Positions 32,008 through 43,023 of a DNA stretch of 64,000 bases are shown one piece after another; the stretch's first letter is position 1, and each line of letters begins with the position of its first letter. Made by a program: the position numbers and the translations under genes. Origin of the DNA: Plantago ovata (Eukaryota > Streptophyta > Magnoliopsida > Lamiales > Plantaginaceae); NCBI GenBank assembly GCA_028274465.1, contig CM051457.1:110173982-110237981 (forward strand). Direction: 5' to 3'. Under the pieces are notes generated by a model that made no database searches, was not told where the DNA came from, and saw only the letters and a list, made by a program, of their open reading frames with translations.

Positions 32008-34517
32008 TTAGGGGAGGTCTTGGGGGAAATCGAAATCCTCATTTTGTACGACCATGCATCGTTTTTTCGACGTCTCATTTTCGCGGGGTTCGTCTTGAAA
32101 TGATTCGATACCTGACTGGCGCGGTCGAGTGGACGCGCAATAGCATTCCCATGCTTCCTTTGGGTCACCGCGGACCTCTCCTACTCCCCCTTCGGTTGGG
32201 AATTTCAATTTCAAGTGGTAAGTGGATGCCACGGCCTGGAATTGGTTGATCCCTGGGCGCCCGAAAAGCACGTTATATCCCATGGGGGAATCTACGACTA
32301 TGTACTGGCAATGGTGCGTGGCCCTTGCTTGATTTTCTCCCAGAGAGGTTAATAGCCATATGGTTCCGAGGGGTTTTACAACCGCCCCTCCGAAACCGGA
32401 AAGCTCCGTGGCTACTTCGGTCATTCCTTTTCCTTCGATTTTCATCTTTTTCAGGGTGGCAGTGGTGATCACATTTACCGAGCTTCCTGTATCTACAAGG
32501 ACTTTTCTCACGGGGAAGCCCGAAATGACCATGGATATGACCAGCGGGAAGTTAGGGTCTTGGCCTCGCATAGTGTCAGGGGGTGGGATATCCGACTCTC
32601 CGAACATGAGGGTGTGACTTTGCCTTTCGACCTGTCCTATGCTGAAGATGGGCGTACTCTCTGCGTAAGCATTTCGCATCTTTCGGGACGTTCGATCCCG
32701 TTCCTTTCGCGAGTCCCCTCCAGTGGGTCCCCCTGCGATGTACCTGATCTCATCATAGATAGGATGGTTGTCTTGGTTGAGTTCCTCGTGGTGGTTTTGT
32801 GCTTCAAGGAAAACCTCGGATTGCATTGGCAACGGGGGTCTCGAGGGGGGTGGTCGAACAACCTCCGACTTCCGCTTCTCAACTACCCGGATGGTAAGGG
32901 TTCCATCGGGATCCTTATACTCTTGAGCGTATCCCTGTGCCACGAGTCTATCCAATTCGGCCGTAAGTTCGATGCATTTGTCCGTTGTATGCCCTGCTTG
33001 TTTGTGGAATCTGTAGTAATCATCCGACCCACGGGTGGTGTTGGTTTCCTTGTGTCGTTTGGGCCATACGACGAAGGGCTCTCTTTCGATGAGGGAAAAA
33101 ACTTTCCTTTGGGGGTACTTGATGGGTCGGGGATTTCTCCTTGGGAGTCTCCTTCCCCCTGGATCGCCGCTTCCTCGGTACTCAGGTGTCGAACTAGCAA
33201 CCGGGTCTCTTCTGGGATGGCGGTCCTTGTCTCGGCTGGGGGGGGGGGGGTCGAAGGCGAGTTTGACCTCTTTGTTCATCCTTTCTTCTTCGATGTATTT
33301 ATTCACGATGTCCGAAAGGGCTTCCGAAGTCTCGGGTTTTTCTCGGGAGACTTCGGACGCTAAACCTCGATTTCGGGTATTTGAGAACAGGGTTTGCCTC
33401 CTAAAGTGCATCGGATGATCATCAACTTGCAGGGCTACGGCGTTGAAGCGCTGCCACCAACGTCGAAGTGGTTCGTCCTCTTTTTGTATGATGTCTTGGA
33501 GGCAACTGCTGGCCTGTCGGGATTTTTTATAGTCGGTGAAGTGTCCCAAGAACGCCCGTACTAGATCCGTGTACGACCGGATCGAACCGGCCGGCATATT
33601 ATAGTACCATTCCGTGGCTACGCCTTCGAGGGTCCCTGGGAAAACAATCACCATGGCCCTATCATCGTGTCCATGCATCTGCATCATGTTTTCATACTTT
33701 ACTCGGTGCTCATGTGGGCACGTGTCTCCGTCATATTTGGGAAGATTCTTGGGGATTTTTCGATCCGGGGGTATCGAATGGCTCATGAGCCTGGAGGACA
33801 GGGGGTTGGGGGCGAAGCCCGTCTCCCTGACGTGACGTCCCTTTGTGAAACCATACATTCGAGCCCCGCGCTCGTCTTCCCTTCTCCAATGGTCAACTTC
33901 GTGGGTCGGTCTGCGATCCCTTGGGTCTGCCTTTTTCCGGTCGTGTTCTTTGAGGAGGTGCTCATACTTTTTTAGCTTCCTTTCGAGGGCCTCCCTTTCT
34001 GCGTCCGAATCCTCTCCATCCGAAATGTCGACTTCGGGGATGCTACGCAATGGTTCTTGACGAGGTCTCTTTCCAGCTCGGGTATCTTTATCCGGGTCGT
34101 TTTGCTTGTTTCGGGGGAGAACCACGGAACTATCGGTATGAGTCCTCTCGCTGCTTCGTGAGGTATAATCTTGGGTAGGTTCTTGGCTCCCTTTAGGCCG
34201 ATGGTCCAGTCGGCTTCGGGCGGACGCGCTCTTCGGGCGTTCCTTCTCAGGCGGGGGTGGGCTTCTTCATACACGGAACGCATCAAGTCTTTGAGTCGAC
34301 TTTCGGTAATCAACACTTGGGGCTCAGCCGGAGGGTCAGGGGGTCTGACGGTTTCTCCGGATTCTTCCTCGGGGTTGGGGGGAATGGGGTTTAGTTCGTC
34401 TGGGGGTATCTCGTCCTCCTTCAGTACATAGGCGTCCTCCAGGGTGGGGTCCCTCAAAGCTTCATTCACTGGTTCCTTATCTTTCATGGAGCTAGCATGT
34501 TGTTTCCGCTTCACCAT
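32008..34517 (-). pseudogene. Gypsy gag and protease
   Basis: Gag begins at 34,517 (MVKRKQHASSMKDKEP), with a Pro/Glu-rich N-terminal region. The frame moves by one base near 34,125 into a 705-codon frame. This has the retrotransposon gag core (YDGDTCPHEHRVKYENMM, GVATEWYYNMPAGSI, FLGHFTDYKKS), a degenerate zinc-finger region (CRFHKQAGHTTDKC-like, reading YYRFHKQAGHTTDKC) and the aspartic protease (VLVDTGSSVNVI, GYNVLFGRPGI). It ends at TAA 32,008-32,010. Apart from the shift near 34,125 it is open throughout. Confidence 0.88.
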
Positions 34518-34554
34518 GGCTTTCCGTCACCGTTTTCCACAGTCGGCGCCAAGA

Positions 34555-35083
34555 TGATGATGTCAAATTCCGTTCAATGGACTTACCTCATCACCTCTCA
34601 GTCGAGACGACACTAGGACTGAGTATATTTACTGTAGAAATCCGGTACCTATAGTGAAACTGGGGGGTTAGAAGGGGAGGGGTCGGCGCGGCGGCCTGCC
34701 TTAGTCAGGCCGCGTACGATTTAACGTGGAAGGGCATGATATAACTATGGATGCATGGAAGAATAATCAATGTCGTGAATGTAATGAATGAGGACTATTT
34801 ATAGAGGATACGTAATGGGCCCCTTCTTAACTGGGATGTCCCCTTTTATCCGGACAAAACGGTGCTTCCAGATCTGGGTATTACAGAGCATTGGTTTCTT
34901 TCACACAGTTCCCAATCCCACGGTCCCCTTCGATACCTTTCCCGGGACAATAATCCCTTTCGATGCAAACTTGTTCGAGGGTCCTGCTTGGTCATTCGAG
35001 GGGCCTTATCTTGACGGTATGAGTCCGGAGGGTATACTTCGAGGGCGGGCGTTCGATGGTCTTGGACCCTTATCCCCACATCA
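34555..35083 (-). repeat. Gypsy 5' LTR
   Basis: 529 bp; six substitutions from the 3' LTR, five of them transitions. Followed by the CCCAT target duplication, after which the Copia 2 remnant resumes. Confidence 0.92.
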
Positions 35084-35088
35084 CCCAT

Positions 35089-35183
35089 GGTTCTGAATAT
35101 ATAGGAAGTCGAGGTCCAGGAATGAATAAATTAAAGGCCATTCAAATGAGTACGAAAATACAAGTAAGAATGCACATACATAA
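35089..35183 (+). pseudogene. Copia 2 remnant, continuation
   Basis: A short stretch continuing the split gag. The frame around AGGAAGTCGAGGTCCAGGAA gives an Arg/Ser-rich run (RKSRSR) typical of the linker before the Copia gag zinc knuckle. It is soon lost in AT-rich DNA. Confidence 0.35.
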
Positions 35184-36090
35184 TGTAGACATTTGAATTT
35201 TATGTCTAATAAAATCATTTAAAAGATAAATTTCTATATTTAATTGGAGTTTTATTAAATTTAATTCCAATTATTATAGGTTTGTAATTGATTTTAAAAT
35301 GTTTATTTATGGCTTATCAAATTGTGCCATGTAAAATTCTAGAACTTTTAAATTAATTTAATATTATTTCTAATGAAATAATTGTGTGGAAAAAGATAAA
35401 TTATTTCTGGCCAATCAAATGATGCCATGTCATAAAGTTGATGCAGTTATTAATTAATTGCTAGAAGAAAATACAGATAAGATCAAATCTGTATCGACCA
35501 ATCAGAATTGATCCTTCTTTTTCTCCTCATATAAGGAGCTCATTCTCCACCAAAAAATCACAATTCAGAATTCAGAAGTCAGAGCTCAACAGAAGTAAAG
35601 AATTCCACAGCAAGCCAAGAAGATCAAAGGCATCTTTTCAAGCAAGAACAGCTCCAGTTCTTCAAGAAGTCGAAGCCAGCTCCAAGAACAAGTCGCGAAG
35701 ACACTTGCAGCAGCAACGTAAGATCGAACTCCAACACAAAAGCTCGTGGAGGCACTCACTCGAAGATCGAAGCAACGTACGTTCCAAATTCAAGATCAAA
35801 TCTCTACGACCCTTGAAGACGTGTTCGTTCGTGAAGATCAAGCTCAAGAACTGACGCTCAATTCAAGATCAAGCGCGAAGCCCTTGAATTGACGCTTCCA
35901 AGCGAATTCAAGTCAAGACCAGTCAAGTTCAAGATCAAGCTGCGAAGGCCCCCTGATCTGATGCCCTCAAGACAATAGTTCGCGTAGATTTTCCAAGTCG
36001 TTGACTAGAATCAGAGATTTTCTCTAGAGATTGTAATCTCAAATTTACTCAAGATCAATAAATATCATTTGTGCAATTTTATTTGTTACA
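35184..36090 (+). mobile_element. Probable solo LTR
   Basis: Starts TGTAGACATTTGAATTTTAT. It has a TATA-like CATATAAGG at about 35,527, a long leader rich in CAAGATCAAG/TTCAAG repeats and a poly(A)-like AATAAATATC at about 36,057, and appears to end near TTTGTTACA. No primer-binding site, internal domain or second LTR is seen. No target duplication could be fixed, so the right end is approximate. Confidence 0.5.
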
Positions 36091-36357
36091 CATTGAACTA
36101 ACAATAACAACCATATTGCCGCGACAAGATAGAAACGCATCGATCTGTGTAATTGTGTAATTAAGCCACGGATTACAAGACAAAATGAAGTAAGAAGTGC
36201 ATATGTTATACATACATTAATACAAAAATAGATGGACTAATATGTTTCGTCCACAATTGTTGAATTGGGCTTATTCCATCCCGGTAATTGTTTTGATAAA
36301 GATTTCATTCCGTTTTTTATTCTTGGTCAATTTGGAGTCATGCTCTAAAGAACAAAC
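36091..36357. other. AT-rich spacer
   Basis: No feature recognised between the probable solo LTR and Copia 3. Confidence 0.5.
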
Positions 36358-36362
36358 CTTAG

Positions 36363-36749
36363 TCTCAAGAAATGAAAGAAAGAAGAACGAGAACAGGAGT
36401 TAACATAGGAGTTGAGCCGGACAACTCAGGAGTTAACATAGGAGTTGAGCCAGACAACACAGGAGTTAACATAGGAGTTGAACCAGAGCAGATTAACTCC
36501 TTGGTCAACACCGCCATATTGAGAGAGTCCAGATCTCATCTGGAAACTCCGGAAGAGTTTGAGAAGAAGAAAAGAGTTAGTTTAGGGTTGGACACAGGCG
36601 TGTACATATAGTTTTATTAGGGTTATAGTAGTATAAATAGCTAGCTATATTTTCCTTTGTAAATCACGTTAATACAGAAGAGTTTTCTTACTTTCAATAA
36701 ACTCAATTCACTTTATTTGTTCTGCCATGATTCTTAGCGTACTCTGAGA
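36363..36749 (+). repeat. Copia 3 5' LTR
   Basis: 387 bp. Contains three tandem 33-bp units (36,392-36,490) beginning AGGAGTTAACATAGGAGTTG, then a TATA-like GTATAAATAG at about 36,630 and AATAAA-like signals. Confidence 0.9.
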
Positions 36750-36762
36750 TGGTACCGGAGCA
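36750..36762 (+). other. Copia 3 primer-binding site
   Basis: TGGTACCGGAGC directly after the LTR. It resembles the Copia initiator tRNA-Met site TGGTATCAGAGC with two differences. Confidence 0.75.
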
Positions 36763-37218
36763 AAGGCTTTCTGGTTACTGGTCAGAACCATAGATAGCAG
36801 TACGTTTTTTTTTTTTTTCCCTCTTTCTTCTTCTGGCCGCTTAGCAAACAACATACTCTGTTTTTTCTTTTCTTCTTCTAGCCGCATAATAAGAAAGAAA
36901 GCGGCAGCCTCTGTTTTTTTTTCTCTAGCTTCCACATTACTAATTGATCCTTGAGCTATTGTTATTAGCCAAATCACCCGAAACAATCATATTATTTTTT
37001 TTTCTTCTTTCTTCTCGGCAGTCTCTGTTTTTTTTTTCTACCTTACGCATATTACTAAATTGTTCTATTTTTATTCTTTTCTCTTCTTTTACATAAGCTA
37101 TTGTTATTAGTTTTAATTCTTGAGCTATTGTTATTAGCCAAATCACACTGTTGTTATCAGCAACAATCATCGATCATCAATCAGAAATCAATCGTGAATC
37201 ACAGATCCACTGTTCACT

Positions 37219-40200
37219 ATGGCTACTGATGATGATATCAGTACACTCACAAACCTGAACGACAAGAAGGATGAGGATGATCTCTCCAAGTCAAAGACAC
37301 CAATTTATGATCTCAATGATCCTTATGGTCCCTTCTATCTTGGACCGGCCGACACAGCTACTTCTGTTGTCATAGAGCCAAAACTCACAAACTCAAATTA
37401 TTATGATTGGAAACGAATGATTTCTATGCATCTTGAGGCTAAAAATAAATTGGATTTTGTGAATGGAACCATTAAACAACCAGAAATTGATGATCCACTT
37501 TATATGCCCTGGATCAAGTGTAATAGCTTGATATTCACATGGATTTTGTATTATGTCAGTAAGGAGATAGCCTCCAATCTCAGATTTGCCAATACAGCCA
37601 AAGAAGCTTGGGATAAGCTGGCTGTAAGATATGCCTCCCTTGATAGGCTTCGAATTTTTGAGTTAAGAAGAGATCTCATGTCTCTCATTCAATCACAATT
37701 GTCCGTTGAAGGATACTTTGATGCTATGGTTAATCTTCTCAATGAACTCAGGACTTTTAGGCCAAAGCAAGGTTGCCAATGCGGAAATTTCCCTTGCAGA
37801 TCACTCCATGATCTTGCTGAAATGGAGGAAGATGATGAATTGGTCCAGTTTTGCATGGGTCTAACCAATGCTCATACTCAAGTGAGAACTCAGATCTTAA
37901 CTATGGAAAAGCCACCTACCCTTGACAGAGCTCTTAAACTCCTGCTCCAAGATGAAAAGCAGAGAGGATTAAGCACTATCAATAACAGTGGTAGTGAAAC
38001 TTCTGCGATGATGGTTGACACCTCCAACATGGTTGCTGGACACAAAAGGAAAGGGAAGAATCAACTGTACTGTACCAAGTGCCGTAAAGCAAGTCACAGC
38101 AATGAGCAGTGCATGATTTGCACTTTCTGTCACAGACCAGGTCACCTCGAGAAGAATTGCTACAGGAAGAATGGTTTCCCACCTGATTTCAAGTTCACAA
38201 GGAACAACAATGCTGGTGGGTATGTCAATGTCACTCAGGGAGACCAGAGAAATCCGGTGAATCAACAGAGAAACGATGAGATAACCATCACCAATGCTCA
38301 ATTGCAAGCTTTCTTCAAGATGATCAAACCGAATGCTCCTGCCATAGCCGGCTCATCAACTTCTCAGATCAATGTCGTTTCATCCAACAATTTCACACAG
38401 AATCTCACTGATGAAGATTGGGCAGGTAATACTGTTAATCATGTTTTTAATAATTTTAATCATGTTATTTGGATTCTTGATTCAGGAGCATCTGATCACA
38501 TTATTTATTCACCATCATTATACACTCACAACATTAGAAATGTTGTTTCAGAAGTACAATTACCAACTCAACAATTCGCAGTGGTAACTCATATTGGTGA
38601 CATTCTTATTGAAAAGAATGTCATACTCAAAAATGTACTCTGTGTGCCATCATTCAAAGTAAATTTAATTGCTGTTTCTCGATTGACTGATGATAATGAT
38701 ATCTCTATTATATTTAATAAAAATCATTGCAAAATGCAGATGAACTCTTCAAATGAGGAAATTGGCAGGATCAGAATTGAACATGGTCTTTACTATGTTA
38801 GCCTGCATCCCTTGACTTTTTCACAACTACATCAATGTCATCGGCCAAATAAGGAATTGTGGCATTCTAGATTAGGACACATTCCAGTTACAAAGCTCAA
38901 GTTGATTGAGCAATTTTCTCCTATTGTAACAAGCATTGATGTACAAGCTTGTGATGTCTGTAGCAAGGCTAAACACAAGCAAATTCCTTTTCCAGTGAAT
39001 GAACACTGTTCTAGTTATTCTATTCTTGAACTTTTACATATAGATATTTGGGGTCCTTTTTCCCAAACAACATTGAATGGTCACAGATTTTTCCTAACTA
39101 TTGTTGATGATTATTCTCGACAGACTTGGACTTATCTCATGAAATACAAATCTGATGTAGCTACTATTTTACCTAATTTCATTCATCTCATAGCTACACA
39201 ATTTAATAAAACAGTTAAAATCATAAGAACTGATAATGGTGTCGAATTTCAATTAGAATCTTTCTATAACAGTACTGGTATTCTACATCAAAAGACTTGT
39301 GTTTACACCCCACAACAAAATGGAGTAGTTGAGAGAAAACATCAAACTCTCCTCAATGTAGCCCGAGCATTGATGTTTCAGGCAGACCTTCCTCTTAAGT
39401 TATGGGGAGATGTTGTTCTAACAGCGACACACTTGATTAATCGAATACCATCCGTTGTTATCAACAATGATACACCATATGAAAGGTTCTTTGGAAAGAA
39501 ACCAGATTATTCACACATACGCACATTTGGGTGCTTAACATATGGGGCGTCCATATCACAACTTCGCCACAAATTCAGTCCAAGATCAAGAAAAGCCATC
39601 TTTATTGGCTATCTGACGAATATCAAGGGTTATAAATTGTATGATCTTGATAATAAGATCACTTTTATCTCAAGAGATGTAGTTTTTCATGAGCACATAT
39701 TTCCTTTCCGAAAGGATCATTCATTCTCTGACTCATGTGACTCTACACGCTCGGAAACAATCCAAGACAATTTGTTTATTCCTGACATACGCACTTCATT
39801 CAATCATAATGATAGTATGTCCCCTTCTGAGGATCAGGCCGTTCACGAGAACAACTCTAACGAGAACTCTGTTCCTAGTTCGCCACGTGATCAGGCACAC
39901 TCTCCTTCGCCTGTTCCTAGTTCACCCTCTCTATATTCATCACCACAAATGAACGATAATCATCATGATCCTGAACCTTCTGAGTTGCAAGAACAACCAA
40001 AATCAATCACATCTCTTCGCAAATCTACTAGAAACAAACAAAAGAGCGTTTGGCTCAAAGATTTTCACTGTGCAGAATTGAAGAAAGGCACAAGACAAGC
40101 CACTCCATCTAGCACAGCATATCCCATTTCCATGTATCTATCATATGATAGACTTTCAAAAAATCAAAAGGCTTTCTCCATCTCCTTATCTATTCTTGAG

Positions 40201-41747
40201 GAACCAAAAAGTTTCCAGGAAGCAATCAAATACCCCCAATGGAGACAAGCCATTCAAGAAGAGCTGGATGCAATGCACCACAACAATACCTGAAGCATCA
40301 CTACACTTCCACAAGGACACAAAGTAGTAGGATGCAAGTATGTCTTCAAAACTAAATTAAAATCCGATGGTAGCCTTGACAAATACAAGGCTCGGTTAGT
40401 AGCACAAGGATTTACACAACAACATGGACTGGATTACAGTGAGACATTTAGTCCTGTTGCTAAACTCACCACGGTTAAGATTTTTTTGGCTATAGCTGCA
40501 CAACACAATTGGAGGCTTTCCCAGCTAGATGTTCATAATGCCTTTCTTAATGGTGACCTCGATGAGGACATTTACATGAAATTACCTCCTGGATACACCA
40601 TTAAGGGGGAATCCTTAGAGAATAAAGTGTGTAAACTCAACAAATCAATTATGGGCTAAAGCAAGCCTCCAGACAATGGAACATGAAATTCACTAATTCG
40701 CTCATTCAATTTGGTTTTGTTAAGTCCAAACATGATTATTCACTCTTCACTAAAAGAACAGAGAAAAGCTACTTGGTACTCCTAGTATATGTTGATGACA
40801 TTTTGCTAGGAGGAACTAACTCTGATGAACTGAACAAAACAAAAGAGTACTTAAGACAACAATTCAAGATTAGAGATTTAGGCGAACCTAAATATTTCTT
40901 AGGAATAGAAATTTCAAGATCAAGAGAAGGTATATATTTATGTCAGAGGAAATATACTCTGGAAATCATTCAAGAACATGGCTTGCTAGGATGCAAATCA
41001 CTGATCATTCCTATAGAGCAGAATCACCATATCCAAAAGGATGGAGATCCACTCAACAATCCAACTGAGTATAGAAAGATAGTTGGAAAATTAATTTATC
41101 TCACCTTAACGAGGCCAGACATCAGTTACTCGGTCAATATTCTCAGTCAGTACATGGAAAACCCCACAAAGGAACATATGGAGGTTGCACTGAAAGTGGT
41201 GAGATACTTGAAAGGAAATCCAGGACAGGGCATTCTACTGTCGTCACAAAGAAACCTGGAGTTGACAGCATTTGTAGATGCAGATTTTGATGGGTGTGTT
41301 GACACTAGAAGATCTCTATCCGGGTACTACATTTTCTTGGGGAAATCTCTCATTAATTGGAGAACCAAGAAACAAAATGTTGTTAGCAAGTCCTCTACAG
41401 AATCAGAATACAGAGCTATAGCTCATGCCACTTGTGAAATCATGTGGATTCATTATATCATGAAAGATTTTGGTTTTGAACAAAAACAACCCACGAAGTT
41501 GTATTGTGACAATCAGTCAGCAATTAGCCTGACTAAGAATCCTGTTTATCATGAGAAAACTAAACATATTGAGATCGATCAACATTTCATTAGAGAAAAG
41601 GTACAAAGTAAGACCATTGAGGTGATTTATGTCCACACTTCACAACAGCCGGCATATATGGTCACTAAGGCTTTGCCATCAGAGAAGATTAAGTTCTTCA
41701 TGGGCAAGATGGGAGTAATAAATATTTACTCTCATCTTGAGGGGGAA
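37219..41747 (+). pseudogene. Copia 3 gag-pol, two lesions
   Basis: A 1,024-codon frame from 37,219 carries gag (Retrotran_gag_3-like: YYDWKRMISMHLEAKNKLDF), two zinc knuckles (CTKCRKASHSNEQC; CTFCHRPGHLEKNC), protease (WILDSGASDHI) and integrase (LWHSRLGHIP; LLHIDIWGPF; RTDNGVEFQ; TPQQNGVVERKHQTLLNVAR), and the start of reverse transcriptase. TGA at 40,291-40,293 interrupts it and would be one base from TGG. The frame goes on through VGCKYVFKTKLKSDGSLDKYKARLVAQGF to about 40,650, where one T is missing before ATGGGCTAAAG. The next frame (40,683 on) gives LVYVDDILLGG, then RNase H (FVDADFDGC, STESEYRAI, CDNQSAISL). Otherwise complete; only two point-level lesions seen. Confidence 0.93.
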
Positions 41748-42134
41748 TCTCAAGAAATGAAAGAAAGAAGAACGAGAACAGGAGTTAACATAGAAGTTGA
41801 GCCGGACAACTCGGGAGTTAACATATGAGTTGAGCCAGACAACACAGGAGTTAACATAGGAGTTGAACCAGAGCAGATTAACTCCTTGGTCAACACCGCC
41901 ATATTGAGAGAGTCCAGATCTCATCAGGAAACTCCGGAAGAGTTTGAGAAGAAGAAAAGAGTTAGTTTAGGGTTGGACACAGGCGTGTACATATAGTTTT
42001 ATTAGGGTTATAGTAGTATAAATAGCTAGCTATGTTTTCCTTTGTAAATCACGTTAATACAAAAGAGTTCTCTTACTTTCAATAAACTCAATTCACTTTA
42101 TTTGTTCTGCCATGATTCTTAGCGTACTTTGAGA
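41748..42134 (+). repeat. Copia 3 3' LTR
   Basis: 387 bp, ends TTTGAGA, with the same triplicated 33-bp unit. Confidence 0.9.
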
Positions 42135-42139
42135 CTTAG

Positions 42140-42586
42140 TTGGCGCTCTAAGATTTGTTAGAGCGTGCTCGATAAAGCACTACGCTTTCAAAGCCTGGGA
42201 GCGTGCTTCGAGCGTCTTTGGAGTGCAGATCTGGGGGTATGTGTTTATATGGTTATCTCGGGTAAAAACGAGATTCATTATTTATTTATTTTTTTAGAGT
42301 AAAAAGGGCATTTTTATTTGAATTATTACCTTATTAAATTTGGACGAAGCTAGTTTGCATGATAATTCCTACTATTAAGCAATTTATCTATGTAAGTAAT
42401 TATTGTATAATTTGTAAGTAATTTATATTTAAAGTTAATTAAAATTTTAATTTAGAAACTTTTTCATGTCTACATCTAATAAAATGGAGTAACCAGAATC
42501 TTCCAGAATCACGAGTCTTTCTATTCTAGATTAAAACTTAAGTAATTCCAGAATCTTTTTCATAATAATATCCTCGAAAGTTAAGT
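42140..42586. other. F-box gene upstream region
   Basis: AT-rich DNA between Copia 3 and the F-box gene. No repeat or specific site recognised. Confidence 0.5.
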
Positions 42587-42594
42587 TATAAATA
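42587..42594 (+). promoter_or_regulatory. TATA box of the F-box gene
   Basis: TATAAATA, followed by a pyrimidine-rich leader and a probable 5' UTR intron (donor ATCATCG/GTAAGT at 42,753; acceptor TGTCAGCAG ending 42,979). Confidence 0.55.
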
Positions 42595-43023
42595 CAGCTA
42601 ACCGCACAAGTCCAGAACCCTTTCCATTTCTGCTCATTATTCCATTCCATTCTTGGTTTTGTTTAACCCAAAAGTTCACATCAAGAAAAGGAAAGAATCC
42701 TCTACTCGCCCGATCGCTGACCTGACCTTCTTCTCTCTTGGATTCATCATCGGTAAGTTCAAGTTCTTGCGTTGCTGATTAATTAATTCATCTCATCTGT
42801 GTTTTTCCAATTCCATTCATCTCTCACATTGAATTAATATTGTTCTTTCTTTTTCACTTTCGCATTTCATTTTGATTCTTCTTTCTTTCTTCTTATTTCT
42901 TGGTACTACGTATTTTGATTCTTTCTGTCATTTAGAATTTTGTGGCTGAGTATTCATTTTATTTTGATATTGTCAGCAGACAGTTTGTACCCCTGTTTGT
43001 TTTTTTACTGGAAATCCAATCAA

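Larger units (their letters stand above)
23738..35083 (-). mobile_element. Gypsy retrotransposon (Tat lineage, Retand-like) with antisense gene
   Basis: 11,346-bp element, target duplication CCCAT (23,733-23,737 and 35,084-35,088). LTRs are 529 bp each, TGATGATGTC...CCCACATCA, and differ at six sites (98.9% identity), so insertion is recent. Minus-strand order is gag, protease, reverse transcriptase, RNase H, integrase. An extra gene runs the other way between pol and the 3' LTR, the arrangement described for Tat/Retand elements. The primer-binding region is TTGGCGCCGACTGTGG and the polypurine tract AAATTTGGGGGACTCA abuts the 3' LTR. Pol has several lesions, so the copy is probably non-autonomous. 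Confidence 0.93.
36363..42134 (+). mobile_element. Copia retrotransposon 3 with non-canonical LTR ends
   Basis: 5,772-bp element, target duplication CTTAG (36,358-36,362 and 42,135-42,139). Two 387-bp LTRs differ at about eight sites (98% identity). They run TCTCAAG...TTTGAGA (left copy TCTGAGA) rather than TG...CA. The primer-binding site TGGTACCGGAGC abuts the left LTR and the polypurine tract GAGGGGGAA abuts the right LTR, so the ends are fixed from both sides. The polyprotein has one TGA and one single-base deletion. Confidence 0.93.

Noticed and set aside
31500..34000. Several plus-strand frames of 70-270 codons inside the Gypsy
   Set aside because: They are shadows of the minus-strand gag-pol, arising from its GC-rich codon pattern; none has family motifs.
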